Shown: positions 38,411 to 50,938 of the stretch, piece by piece
Layout of the letters: each line of letters opens with the position of its first letter
How positions within the stretch are numbered: position 1 is the stretch's first letter
From: Solea solea
Taxonomy: Eukaryota; Chordata; Actinopteri; Pleuronectiformes; Soleidae
DNA length: 64,000 bases
Direction of reading: 5' to 3'
NCBI RefSeq assembly: GCF_958295425.1
Contig: NC_081137.1
Span: 6,156,238-6,220,237 of the forward strand
Notes under the pieces: generated by a model
Databases searched by the model: none
The model's input: only the letters and a program-made list of their open reading frames with translations
What the model was told of the DNA's origin: nothing
Made by a program: the position numbers and the translations under genes

Positions 38411-39385
38411 CTAGGTTGAGGCAGAAGATAAACAAGTTGGAGGCCTACATTGTGCCCGTGGCCTACATAGCCCCATATTTAACACATTTACAGCCAAATC
38501 TGCCACTTTACCAGCACAACCTGAATTCGTAAATTGTTAGCATTTCCATACACAAGGAGATGCGAACTATAACGATTATGTCAAGTCAAGTTAGTGGAGG
38601 AAAAACAGTTAGAATATTAATTTAGTTTTTTTTAAATCATATTATAGAAATCATATACGACTGTGTAAATATAAATCAGGTTAGGGTGTTTGAGTATTTG
38701 AGGTCACATGGAAAGTTCTGGCTGTGTCGAGTTTTTTTTTTTTTTCCTCCAGCAGCACTGAGTGAATGTGTTTGGGGTTGGGGGGCGTGTACCTCGAGCT
38801 GCTCTATCTGCAAAAAAGTCAGCATATGGCCTTAAATTACCACATTTACGCTCTTTTTACCGGAAATACACATCAGTAATGACACAAAAGACATATTTGA
38901 TCCGTTTTAAGCCTAATATAAAAGACACGGGGTAATTTAAAGATACAGTCCAGAGCTAATAGGCTTACATAAGAGCAGCTTTTTAAGCGAGTTAAAGGAG
39001 AAATATAATTTTCTAATTTTTTTTTCTATTAACTGAGGGTTATTTTTAATATTGACAGGTTTAGCCCCAACATGTAAGGACGCGATCTCAGCCTGGAGCT
39101 GTTAGCAAGCGAACACAGTGACAGAATACATATGTGTGTGTATGTAAACACAGCACACAGACAGCGTTAGCTTCAACCTCCTGTGTGTTTAAAACGCGGA
39201 ACACACTGGCTGTGTTTTTCCTTTCACCCACCGCAGCTTCCCCGTGAGTGAGTGAGTAAGTATGGCCTCCGTCCGTCCGCCCCCTTCCTCATCCCAGCTG
39301 AAGCCCGATACACAACAACTGACCAAGCTGCCGTTAGCTGCGAGGCTAATCCTCCACAAATACACACCAAACCGCAGCCACTCAC

Positions 39386-39620
39386 CTCAAGGAAAGTCCC
39401 CTCACGCGCCTCTCCTCGCCCGGGACCTCTGTGTGCTGTCGAGTTGGAGGTAATAAGGCCCACTTTTCAATGGAGTCTACACGCTGCCGCAGCTCTATCG
39501 GGTTTGTTTTGTTTTTCTTCTTCCTGACGGGTTCCTGGAAGGCGCGTGACTGCCCGACCACGTGGTCCGCCACTGAGCCAATCGGAGCAAGAGGCTCGAT
39601 GAAAACACTCAACATTTCAC
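39386..39620 (-). promoter_or_regulatory. crebrf: probable crebrf promoter and first non-coding exon
   Basis: A CpG-richer block upstream of crebrf in AT-rich surroundings. On the minus strand a good donor (TTGAG then GTGAGTG) ends a candidate first exon at 39386. Further upstream are a CACGTG E-box core within CCACGTGG (39558-39565), a CCAAT box (39578-39582) and several CpG-containing GC stretches. The first exon would be wholly 5' UTR, with the ATG in the exon at 30260-30410. The transcription start is not determined. Confidence 0.5.
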
Positions 39621-39631
39621 CATTACGCTCA

Positions 39632-39653
39632 GTAATAATAATAATAATAATAA
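39632..39653. repeat. AAT trinucleotide repeat
   Basis: A run of TAA/ATA units just upstream of the proposed crebrf promoter. Confidence 0.8.
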
Positions 39654-42357
39654 AATCTCATAATAATAACAATATTTTTGCACACTTCCATATCAGCACA
39701 TTATGTCCATGTTTTATAACCAAATATTACAAAAAATAGAAGTAAAGCAATACAATATAATAACAACAGGAGGGTTATATATCCCATGAAAAATAGACCC
39801 ATGCCTCTAATAAACAGAGCAATATATATATAGTATTACTATTATTAGTATTACTATTTCTAGTTTTTGTAATATTTGGTGCTTTCTTTCCAGTAACTAT
39901 ATATATCTTAATCTGGCATGTATATTAATAAAGCTTAATAAAGTACTTTGATCACATATAACAATGATGTTATACATGATTAATATTTATTATGGTTAAT
40001 TTTCAATAGACATAAAATATGTACAATAACAAAAGAACTATCTAAATTCTCACTAGTGAACCGAACAGAGTGAAGGCTGAAGCTAAAGCTTCTTTAATCC
40101 CACCTCTTACCTGGCACAATCTTCATAAAATGTTTACAAAAATATTGCTATGGTGACAACATCACCAACAAACAATTAGTTTGTGTCAGAACTAGTTTTA
40201 ACATATTTCCATTAGCGTAAATTTGTAATAGTTTGCTGCAAAGATGAATTATTCTTATGCAGCTTTTGAGACTATCCACAGTATAATGCATGTTTTAACA
40301 TGGTCTCTGTTATTGCAGCGCATAACAAACTACACAAATTCTAAAACATACAAGATAAAACACACAAAGACAAATAAAACAAAAAATTCAATTCATAACC
40401 TTTATTTAAGACTGGAAACAATTGAGAGAGACCCTCAAATTGAATGATGCCTCGAATGAACATCAAGCAACATCAAGGCAAAACTGATTTTGTAGAGTAA
40501 AATGTCAGTTTTGTTTGACTCATATACATATATATATTACCAACATGGCATATACATTTCATAATTCTGTCCCACATGTGTTAAACAAAATCCCTAGTTT
40601 GATTTCCATCTCTTTAAATGTCTCTCCATAGAGTAATTCACCAGGGTGATGGGAGCAGTTCTGGGCAGCTCCCTCCCCTAATTTCACTGGAAACCGAAAC
40701 AATGGCTGCAGTCAAAATAACCATGCGCAACAGAGACCAATTAGGAAGAAATTTGCCATTTTTAAAATATAGCCTTGGTCTGAGTCAAAGCTTTTACAGA
40801 GGGAAAGGCTACCTAGAAGTAGCACTTTCTGTTTCAGAATGACTCCAGAGAAATACGTGGATCCATCTATCTAGATCAGCTGATCCGTTTTACTCATATT
40901 AGCAAATATTTATATATTTGACTGAATTAAATAACAGAAACTGCTGCTGATGAGTGAAAACCCTGAAATCAAAAGTCAAGACACCATTTTGGCTCCACCA
41001 ACGTCATGTCTCACGCCATCGTGGGGATGTGAAACAGTTTCATAAAGTTAAAGGGTTGCAGCATTTTCTTATCGCATGCCACAATCACATCCATCAACAA
41101 GGCTTTTTAAGAGTCACAAGGATTTCAGAGGGAACAGTCCTGGAATCCAAGTCCAAATCCTCTGTTATAAATTAAGAAGAAAATAAAACAAGACATTCAA
41201 TTCATAATAAACAACAGTCCGCAGTTTCTTGTGGTATCACAATCTTATTTTGTAATCACTCTTCATTTGTGGAAGTTGAATGTTTTTTTTTACAAGATTA
41301 CAGCACTTTATCTGAAGAAGCAGGATCTGAACCAGGCATTAGGGCTTGAAGAAAAAAAAAGGGGGGGGGGGGGTGTCATGAAGCTCCACAGATCTGTCCT
41401 CTGCTTTTATTTTATCAAGTGTGAAAGCTTGTTGGCTCCATTCCCCCAAAAAAATGTTTCCACTGGATTATGCAACAAAAGCAGCAGGAAGGAGAGATAA
41501 TGAAACAGTCTGATGAAAGGGGCAATAGAGCACAGCACCAGTGGGTGCAACCAAGAGTCACTGAATAGTAATTTTTATTAATTTACAAAAATCCTACTGA
41601 AATTACATTAATCAGTTATCTTTTGTGCCAAAAGCAAGTCCATTAACGGGCCTTAATGAGAAGACGGTACAAGCAGTGCTGCAGTTGTTTTTGCTGGTTA
41701 ATGTGCCTCGAGTTAAATCAGTGACTGCACTGATCTGTCTCAGTCTTCACCGCTGAGCTGCTACACATTCAAAAGTGTCTGACTCACGCTCCGATTCTGA
41801 ACCTTGAAACCCACGAGCGTCAAGCCATTCTCTTGTCTTGAACACAGGAATTTTTATTTACACGGGGAATCAGCAACCCAGGAAAACCATTTCCCCCTCA
41901 GCCCATTCACTTTCTACTGAGATACAGATCAGCTGGTGTTTACGTGGTTGCTCGGTTGCCTAATTTCTTGGCAAAGACATGCTGCCTGTGGCTGGATTCC
42001 TGGATGAAACCACCACTTTTGTATTAGCAATCAATCCCCAACCCACACAGGAGTGTGTCTGGTGTATTGTGTTTGCTGTGTCACTGATACAGAGAACACA
42101 AATTAAACACAAAATCAAAACAGGCTTTTGAACAGTGGCACAATACCAGTCACCTTTAATGTTTTCATTTTTGATCCAGGTTTAAAACTAACTTAAACTT
42201 TGCCTCTCAGTCTTGGGCTAAAACAAAGACTGGTATATATTAGTGTTCCTGGCTACTTTTTGAACTGAACGTGACTGGCTGTTTTATCAAAGGATCTCCT
42301 CCTCTGTTGGGAGGACATTCCATTCAACGTTTCACAGATAACTGCAATCTTAGATAG

Positions 42358-42742
42358 TTAAAAGGTCCAGTGTGTAAGCACTAATGAACTCTAACGCGAG
42401 ACTGAAGCTTGTAATAAGATAACTCCTCCCTTTCCCAAGACCATCAGGGAACTATGGTGGCCTTTGCCAGAAAGGATGTCATTCTTCCTTGTTTATGTAG
42501 TAATCTTCCACTGCAAAATAGAAAATGCACATTCTGGCTGGATTTGTCTCCTTGGGCTGCTGCAGAAACATGGCATCACAAGACAGCAGCCTCCATCCTA
42601 CAGTGCAATTAAAAAGCTAATTTTTAGGCTACAAATACCAGACCTTTTTTATTCTAAAGCAATTAGAAATCTATATGAACCTACTTCTAATAGTACATTC
42701 AATTTCTGACAATAATCTCTCCTAAAACAATGTACCTTTAAG
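42358..42742. mobile_element. copy of the GGTCCAGTG element
   Basis: It starts TTAAAAGGTCCAGTGTGTAA and ends near AATGTACCTTTAA, with internal GGGAACTATGGTGGCC and CAGAAAGGATGTC like the other copies. It lies between pcyox1l and crebrf, possibly within the pcyox1l 3' UTR. Confidence 0.55.
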
Positions 42743-43542
42743 TGCCCTTATACAAAGAGTATCTGGTTCAAGAAATCAACAGGATTTAAAATTAGCTTTG
42801 AGATAAAATATCTTCACCAATATTTGTGGTTTTTCTATACAAACATAGGCTCAAATAAGCAATGGGAGAACAACAAGCTCAGCAGCGGCATGTTGTACCA
42901 TCAACTTAATAAGTTATAATTCACATCACATAATCCATATCATCCTTAATAGTAATAAAGACAAACTGACGTGCTTGGTTTCTATGAATCAGATTTCAGA
43001 AAGCTGCTAGCATAAATCTTACACACAGATTTGCCTATAATAAGCTTGGCTTTAGTTTCCCTTCGAGAAGAAAGCTGCTCAACGTGTTGCCTCCTCCCCC
43101 TTCTTTGGTGTTTCATAGCAGTTGGCATCTGTAATGTTGCATTACTGTCTCCCTCTTCCTTCCTTTCCACACCTAAGCCATGTCGAATCATATCTGTTTC
43201 GTGTTCAGTGTCGCCAACTTGTCTAAGTTCAGTCTGATCTCATCACCAATTTACTCACACAGTGCGTGTGTGTGTGTGTGACCTCATGTCACAAAGGCTC
43301 AGACATCTTGACACAAAGACCTGCAGCATTGAAACAAGACCAGCCACAATCTGGACCCAGTCTGACATGGGTTCTGGGGTCAGTCTCACTTTCAGAGGAC
43401 TGGGTGGACCACTGAAGTCCTCTCCTTTGAGAAGCTATCATACTGTAGCAACAATTACCCAGAAACCATCTTTCTCCCGCCCTCCATGGACACTTTGATC
43501 TGTATCCTTGCTGAAGCCTGTCTTGGGTTTCATGTGATGAGG

Positions 43543-46500
43543 TCATAATTCAGTTTTAATTCTGTGCATCAGATCTTTCTGGTCCACCATGTCCATCTGT
43601 CTGTTCCAGCGGTGGTAAGCGAGCAGGGCGATGTTTTTAGCAGCCACTGAGCTCATCTCCATGGCAGTGCCGGCCCACTCGATTTCATTGAGGTAGTAGA
43701 GATTAGGGTGGAGCTCCAGAGGCGACAGATCCTGGCTGCTGCCATAACGAGGGCAGGACTTCCACTCCGTCATCTGCACCGAGTAGTACGACCTGAAGTG
43801 GCAAGTAAAAGTAAACCATGTTCAATAACTGCGATTTTGCTGTTTGTCCTTGACTATGGCTTTGTGCAGTGAAGCAAGAGGCTTCCAGGTCCCTATCCAA
43901 GTTAAATTAGAAGCAATTCTGTTCTCAATGATGAAAGGATGGAAGAAGGAAAAGACACATATCCAAAAACATGTACATGAGTGTTGAGATTCTTAGTTTT
44001 AGGTCAAATGGAAACTTAAATGACACATATTGTGCCCAATTATGTAGAAATGAAATAACAGCCCAAGTTCAATGTCAGGATTATTGGATGAAATGAAGAG
44101 GCTGACCTGAAGAGAGTTTTGAGATGAGGCTTGTCCAGAGGCTGTGGTGAAAATATTCTGTAAACTCCAGCCTCTTGGGGCTGCTTTCGCCTGAAGCCTG
44201 CCGAGATGTTGACTGGACAAACACTAGCCACACTGTTGAAGAACAGATCAGGTGCCTCTGTTGTCAAGATGCTTGCGAAGGGGAACAGACGGGGATCCGG
44301 GTAGCTGAAGAAAGATGTGTTGAGGTAACCGTGGACAATGGTTGCTACAGTGGTGTGATAGTGGCTGGGGAACCGGTCAAAGGGAGGCGAGAAGCCTTGG
44401 AACTGGATCTCAGACGACACATTGCTCTGGAGAGGCATCGCCAACACGACTATGTCGTACAGCTCTGATCCTGTTCCTGCTGCTGTGGTGAAGCTCAGCT
44501 GGTACTGGAGCGCCTCCCCTAAAGAACAAATACACACAATCAGTCAGTGTGTAATACATGCATGTTAAAAGTCCAATTTTAGTAAGTAAGACAATCATTT
44601 TGTTTTCTTAATGTCATACAAAAACATTAGTCAGACTAAAATCGAGCTTGTCTTAGACGGACTAACACATGTGGATGATGCGATTCATAGTCTGATTACT
44701 CCTTCATGTACACACTTAGTCGGACTGGAGTCGGTCTTGGTGTTCTGCACGTACCAAAATTAGGAGACTGCGTATAAACTGCAGTACTGGCGGTGGTGTC
44801 TTTCCTTGGACAACACAGCAACCACAATAGCCATGCTCCATCTCATTTGCCAATAAATGGATTTTCTCCTCCGTATGCATACTCGGACTTAGTCGGACTA
44901 CGGCCTTAGCTCGAACAAACTGGGCATGTAAACATACTGAGTGTTAACGCTACACAACATGTTTCATGCAGTGTCAGCATGTGCTGGCAGATATAATGTA
45001 GAAGAACTCCACACCTGTTAAGACACGGGCATGCAGGTATGCATTTTTATGCCAGGGCAGAGTTTGTCAAAGACTGTTGTTAATATTGTTATTGCATCAA
45101 AACCCTCTGTATAAAACATTATTCAAATGAGCAAGTGGCATGGTGTGTAAATACACTCAGACAGCATTGGGCAAAGTACCTATCTGGACGGGGGAGATGG
45201 TGTTGACTTCTGCCTGCAGGAGGTTAGCGTTGGCCATTTTCAGCAGGCCAGAACACACCAGTTTGTTTCCTCCTTCCACCGCCCACTGGTTGTTCTGGGT
45301 GCCAGCTAAAGATACAGCGCCTGAAACACACAGACACACTCCCTCACTCACTCACTCACAACAGACGGTGCCAAGTTCTCCAAACCAATTACAAGCTGCC
45401 CACATGCTTTCCTGTCTCTCACGCTCCCACAGGCCACCCCCTCCTCTCACCTTGCTTTCCTCTCTTCTATTCTTGACTGCCAGCTCCTCCCTTCCTTGTC
45501 TCCTGTTCCCTACACTGTTTTTCCCTGTCTCCTGACCTACATCAGCAGGGACGTAGATGTTCAGCTCATAAGTGGCCTTTACTTCAAAACTGCAGCCCCC
45601 ACTCTTCTGACTCTCCTACAGCCACTTTTCTCACTCAGCACACGTTCCCTTCACTGCTCATTCCATCACTCATCTGACCTATGAAGGCAGGAATGCTGAT
45701 GTTCTGCCCGTAGTTGACCCTCATGGTGGGCGCGATGACCTCATCGATGAAGCGCTGCGACACACCCAGCTCCAGCAGCGAATCAGAGAGAGGCCTGCGG
45801 GTCATGTTGATGAATCCAGCCCCTCCAAGAGAGTCCAGCAGCTGCTCCACCGAACTGAAGGCGTAGCCATGGGCCTGGTACTTGTATATCCTTATTACAC
45901 ATGTACACAAAGACAACACTTACTGTAAGTGAAAATAACTATATGGAGTTTTTTTTTCTCTTAAATTTGAAGCCAAATGTCACAATATTCTCAGTTATTA
46001 TTGTGTTGCACGTAACAAAGAAACTCTAAGTGCCTTTTTTTGCACATTTTTGTGAAGTGAAATTTCTAGCATTTCTCATCCAAATAACTTTAAGTCGGCA
46101 CTGCACACACACTGGTGCCCTTGGTAGGACACCAGCCAAGTTTGAAGTCTGTCAAGCAACCTGTCGGACAGTTATCCAATTAGCAGACAGATGTTTCTTG
46201 CATTTATAGATACTGTAGATACAAGAAACAGACGGGGAGGGATACATATGCTCACTGTTGTTGACTGAGAGAAAGACATAGAATAATTTCCTGAGGGAGG
46301 AAATAGAGGTTGATAAGTGGTAATGCAGGAGGGGGTTGGTTCGTGTTTCAGGCAGAAATTGAGTCAAGGTAACATGCAAAGATTCAACATCTTGGCCATA
46401 GTTGACAGATATGTATGAGGTTGTGCTTCACTTGATATCTGGACCAAGTCCACTTGACCAAAGGCATAATATTGTGATTGTTTTATACAGTGTTGTTAAA

Positions 46501-49429
46501 ATGTTGGAAGGTGTAGAGCACTGAATTTTCATCACAGTGGCCCGAAGCGATTTCCGGCAGATGGTTGTCGATATGTAAAAGAGACATCCTGCTCCGTCAC
46601 ACATACTGAGAAGAGGTTCTGAAATGATTACAGCTGCACATGCCAAAGCCGTAGGAAACAATTAGTGGCTCTGCACAGGCTTTGCCCATTGACTGCACAA
46701 CACTAGACGGCAGTGTTGTGCAGTCATTCTATACCTGTTTTAACAGTCTATGAGTCACTTTGTGAAAACAAAAGGGATTAAAACTAAATAACACAACTGA
46801 AACCACGGAGAAAACTTGATGTCATACCACATATTATTTTTAAGAGGTGTGGGAATATGTAAATGACATGCCTGACATCTACTAAAAAAGTACATGCAAA
46901 CTAAACCCCAAACAGGATGCTCAAATTTTTCGCTTACCTCATGAATTTCTCCATAATCTCCTCCACCCACATCTGCAGGCGTATGAAGCTGATGCCGTAG
47001 CGCCACCACAGGCGGAAAAGGTCCAGTAGGTACCAGTCTGTTTCCTCTAGAATCACCTCATCGCCATTAAACACCGCCATCTTGCCCGCCACACTGCGAC
47101 AATACTTCAGACCTTGAGGTGCCGACAAACGAACAACACACATTAAACACAGAGAAACAGGGGCGATGTAACATTTCATAAACCATGATTCTACATTGAG
47201 ACTAAATTCTCTGAAACCTCTCTTTCATTTAAATCATGCTTAAATTCCCTGTAATGATTCTCCTCCTCACAACTGTGGAGGTAAGAATTATTGAGTAAAG
47301 ACTGAAAACAACTGAGACACCTTTGTCTTACATCTGTGTCTCACCAAAACACACAGAAAACTTCTGTGACATAATAACATTCCTAAAGATGATGAAATGA
47401 AGTAGAGAAGAAGCACAGGAAGAGGAGCAGACTCCTGCTGTGAGGCTGCATGTACCACTGACAAACGAAAGAGGGAGACAGAGAGCAGGACTGAAGTTAA
47501 ACCAGCTCTGTGTTGTACAAACATTGATAAACAGCAAGTTTTACAGTAAGGCGAGTATGTGGCAGTGTATTAGGAGGAGATGACAGAACTCCTTCAGTGG
47601 ACACAGACTTGCATACACACTTGAGGTGAGATCAAAGCAGGTAAACATCACTTCTCTACATGTTTGTTGAACAGGAAATTTGAAACTGGTACAATTACAT
47701 TACTGTTCCCGAGTACAAATCAAGACGAAAAGCGACTTTCACAGACTTTGGTCCCCTATAAAGGGTATAGGTCCGTCTGTGTGTGGCAGCTCCTCCAGCG
47801 GACGCTCCCCCAGCATCTCACAGCAGACAATATTCTGAATTTTACATGATTTGAAACCATACGTGACTTAATCATTCATTCAAATTTTGCAAGGTGGTTA
47901 GTAACACATTTTTCTGTGTCAGAGGAGATATTTTTGTATCACTTTACAAGGACTTTAAATGCACCAAGACAAGGCGCCAGAAGCTTGGAAGTAGAACCAA
48001 TATGGTATGTCTTTCAGTTAAGAAGATGCAGATGTGGTGCTGTTTAGTTAATTCAAACCATCGTTCTGTCTTCTTGACTGATGTTCGATGTTCCTGTCCA
48101 GCGTGTACACTGGAGGCACAAACAAAATCTGATCAAGCTTAATACTTATTTCCATTGTTGTTATGCATCGATGTACCTCTATTCCACCAGTTTTCCACAA
48201 CTTGTAACTATGAACAGATGTTTCCTGGTGTCACTGGGAGTCCATTTTTGTCAGGCCAGCTTGTTTTATTTTGCTTCTCATGATTTAAAATCCATCCTTC
48301 CTCAAAAAGTAGTAGTAGCAGTCACATACATTCTATTACAAAGTTACTGTTTCTTTGGCCTTTTCTTCTGTTTCTGTGTGTGTGTGTGTGTGTGTGTAAA
48401 CCCACCAAGCTGTTTGACAAAGTCCTGCATGTGGAGGTTGAGGGAGTGAATGATGGAACCTCCAGACTCGTATTCATTGTTATTGACAGAGATGGTGGCA
48501 AGACGCCCCCCGACTTCACCCTTTTCATACACGTCCAACTGTACTTCTGGACCAAAGTGCTGGCGCAGGAAGTGGGCCGTGGTGCTGCCTCCTATCCCTG
48601 CCCCAACCACAGCTAGAGCAAAGGGTTCAAAGAGGAAGAATGGAAAGAGTTATTTGAAGGTAAATACTAAATGGTGTGTATTTATACAGCAGTTTTCTTG
48701 TCTTTATGACCACTCAAAGCAAAGCTGATTTACACTACAGTTCTGTCATTTGTCCATTCACATGCATCATATTTGGGCAAACTGGGGGCCCAATCAGCAC
48801 CTTGCATAGGGTCCCCACAAAGCTAGAAACAGCCCTGATATTTGGTACAATTCTATAGTTTTATATTAAGGTGGAGGCAATTTAGTCCAATGCAGTTTCT
48901 GCATTTAACTGCACTATATCTATATTTCTCTTCATTGTCATGTTTATGTAATATTATGACTGTACAAAGTAAAATAAAGATATGTGTATAATTACACAAT
49001 TAGAAAGAGTATTAGGGCAACATGTAAAAGAATTGAAAGAAAAAAAAGAACAGTATGAATTCTGAGAAAGTCCACTTTTAAAGAATTTAGACTTTTATCC
49101 CCTCCCAGAATTATGACTTTTTCTCAGAATTCATGCTGTTTTTTTTGTTTTTTTTAATTTATGTGGCCCTGGTACTCTTCCGTACACAATCAATATTCTA
49201 AAGGGGTGAACACATGTATCCTTCAGCCGAGTTAGCATGTGAGGCTCTGAATGAAGGCTAACGTTAGCAGCAGGCTATGATGCCAACAACACACTTGCTC
49301 TCCTTTTCCTTCATCTTTACCTATTCTGGACGGCGGGGCTCCGTCGACATGAGCGTGTTCCTCCGGCTCTCCGACAACCACGCAGGCTGACAGCAGGACG
49401 GCGAACAGCGGGAGCAGAGAAACGAACAT
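43543..49429 (-). CDS. pcyox1l: prenylcysteine oxidase 1-like, complete
   Basis: Seven exons in transcript order: 49321-49429, 48406-48612, 46938-47112, 45679-45890, 45180-45320, 44107-44518 and 43543-43792 (stop TGA 43543-43545). The total is 1506 nt, 501 aa; human PCYOX1L has 494. Residues 1-21 look like a signal peptide ([20 protein letters not shown]). A Rossmann FAD-binding motif follows at about 38-45 (VVGAGIGG), then GGRLATI. Family blocks are [53 protein letters not shown] and [14 protein letters not shown]; the ETDWYLL and RRKQPQEA blocks match PCYOX1L rather than PCYOX1. PCYOX1 is an FAD thioether oxidase that cleaves prenylcysteine in lysosomes; the paralogue's exact substrate is less clear. 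The C-terminus is KTEL, as in the human proteins. Linkage to tcerg1 also fits PCYOX1L. Confidence 0.94.
48375..48397 (-). repeat. CA microsatellite beside the pcyox1l exon 2 donor
   Basis: A TG run on plus (CA on the gene strand), 9-31 nt past the exon end at 48406. Confidence 0.9.
48671..48840. repeat. composite of two short interspersed repeats
   Basis: The first part (TATTTATACAGC, GACCACTCAAAGC, TTTACACTACAG) is the same SINE-like family as 6581-6735. The second (about 48776-48840; GGGGGCCCAATC, GGGTCCCC) resembles the repeat at 1003-1090 in reverse orientation. It lies in pcyox1l intron 1. Confidence 0.45.
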
Positions 49430-49679
49430 AGCGGCTTCAGAGCAGAGGTGACCGGGGAGAGGACGACCAGTGACCGAACTACCACATGATTACCATTACT
49501 ATAATCTCTTTTCTTCACAGACAACAGTACGACAACAGTAAACACATATCAGTTAACTATCACTGCACATATATGTGTTTTTTCGTTTTAAATGTTCGCA
49601 AATACTGCACAAAAATGGCCTGTGATTCGTGATAACAAGGCGTTGAACAGCATCACTGTCCGGCAACATCCTGTTAATT

Positions 49680-49750
49680 TGTCTCGTCCAATCACAGCCG
49701 TCTAAGCTGCTTACGTCAGATAATAAAGGATTTACGTGCTTCACGTGCAC
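49680..49750 (-). promoter_or_regulatory. pcyox1l: probable pcyox1l promoter elements
   Basis: About 250-320 bp above the pcyox1l ATG lie a CCAAT box (49688-49692), TTACGTCA (49711-49718; TGACGTAA on the gene strand, a CRE/ATF-type site) and an E-box CACGTG (49742-49747) followed by a second ACGTCC. They sit in the under-1-kb gap between the likely tcerg1 cleavage site and pcyox1l. Their use is inferred only from motif and position. Confidence 0.45.
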
Positions 49751-50204
49751 GTCCGCTTTTTACGCAGCGCTGCATGACTGAGATGAGCCATTCTGACTTT
49801 TATAGGCTAAATTTGACTTTGAATTGATCAACATCAGAATTATACCTGGTGAAATTTACATTTATATACGTCTGTGATTTTTATTGGGAAGTATGGAAGT
49901 TAAGATTACCTCTAATTCAAACTAATTTGAAGATAGTGTCCATAACTTGATACAATATATTCATAAAGTTAAATTATGATTAAATTGGGCCAGTTTAAGG
50001 TATCATGACATTGTTTGACAAGTTAAAATGTATTTTAAGGTGTCGGAAAAACGACATCTCCCAGTTTAACCTATTTACATAATTTCTATCCGATAAACTG
50101 TTTAAAGTCAGTTAAATATTAAACATAAACATGTGTGAAGCTGAGTTTTTTTTACAGGTCTGCTTAAAAATTGTTTACTGTACATACTGTATTTTTTGAC
50201 ACAG

Positions 50205-50345
50205 GATCCTTAAGCATCTGGATCAATTAATACTAATCTGTCCAGGGTGTACCCCACCTTTAGCCCTGTCAGCTGGGATTGGCACCAGCAACCCTCATGT
50301 GGAAGATAAAGTGGTAGAAGATGAATGTATGTCTCCATTGCAAAT
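50205..50345. repeat. fragment of a common fish interspersed repeat
   Basis: Recognised from TCCAGGGTGTACCCCACCTT, CAGCTGGGATTGGCACCAGC and GATAAAGTGGTAGAAGATGA, a sequence widespread in teleost genomes. It lies immediately past the likely tcerg1 cleavage site. I do not assign a family name. Confidence 0.6.
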
Positions 50346-50377
50346 TAATAAGTTTTAGAAAAGAAGTCCACAGGATG

Positions 50378-50409
50378 TTTATTGAAAAACAGTGGAAGTT
50401 GCCTTTATT
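50378..50409 (-). terminator. tcerg1: tcerg1 poly(A) signals
   Basis: Two AATAAA hexamers on the minus strand (plus TTTATT at 50404-50409 and 50378-50383) lie about 530-560 nt past the tcerg1 stop codon. They are the first strong signals in the 3' region and would give a compact 3' UTR. Confidence 0.6.
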
Positions 50410-50938
50410 TCAATCACCAGAGAAAACTGCTGCAACATTGGAGTAAACCACTGGGCAGAAACTAACATTCACACTGAGCCAATGACTGAAACAATGACTG
50501 GCACAGTGGAGCTGTAAGGCTTGAAGATGCCTCAGACACATGCGCACGCACACACGCACTCACAGGCACACACTCAACTTCATTTACATCAGCTATCTTA
50601 CACCTCTGTCGCTGCTTAGGCAGCAGCCTCATCACTGTCCCCTCTCCCTCTGATGTGGTCAGTCAGAGGTGAGGGACTAAGGATCACCTTGAGATCGGGT
50701 GACCTTGGTTTCCTGCCGTTGTCTCAAACGCAGGGTTATCTCAGAGCTAATGGGCGACATAACAAAGAGACCTTAACCGTTCATCTCTATGGTACATCTC
50801 TAAGCAACAGAACCCCCAGTAATAACGCTGTGAGGCCAGCTGTGGGCCTGGAGGGTTCAGGGTGTTGGGGAGGTCATGCTCTGGCCAAAGGGTGGACAAG
50901 AAGGGTTAGGACACTGGCCGAGAAGCTGAAGTGACTGG

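Larger units (their letters stand above)
30411..39385 (-). other. crebrf intron 1, non-coding and repeat-bearing
   Basis: About 9 kb with no credible coding exon on either strand. It holds a hAT-type MITE copy (31269-31579), a CA microsatellite (32794-32829), a palindromic repeat (33700-34025), a SINE-like piece (34757-34890), a composite repeat with a nested insertion (about 36060-36531), another short TIR element (37259-37676) and a GC-box/CCAAT cluster near 38290-38400. The intron limits depend on the inferred first exon. Confidence 0.6.
39621..43542. other. intergenic region and pcyox1l 3' UTR
   Basis: No gene seen on either strand. It is AT-rich near 39620-40050. A poly-G run at 41361-41373 and the GGTCCAGTG element at 42358-42742 are the visible features. 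Candidate minus-strand poly(A) hexamers occur near 41405 and 41836, but the pcyox1l 3' end cannot be fixed. Confidence 0.5.

Noticed and set aside
39558..39582. Possible ER stress response element near the crebrf start
   Set aside because: CCACG and CCAAT are both present, but the order and spacing do not fit the CCAAT-N9-CCACG consensus; kept only as separate E-box and CCAAT motifs.
40618..40842. 74-codon open frame between crebrf and pcyox1l
   Set aside because: No family similarity or supporting exon structure; most likely a chance frame in 3' flanking DNA.
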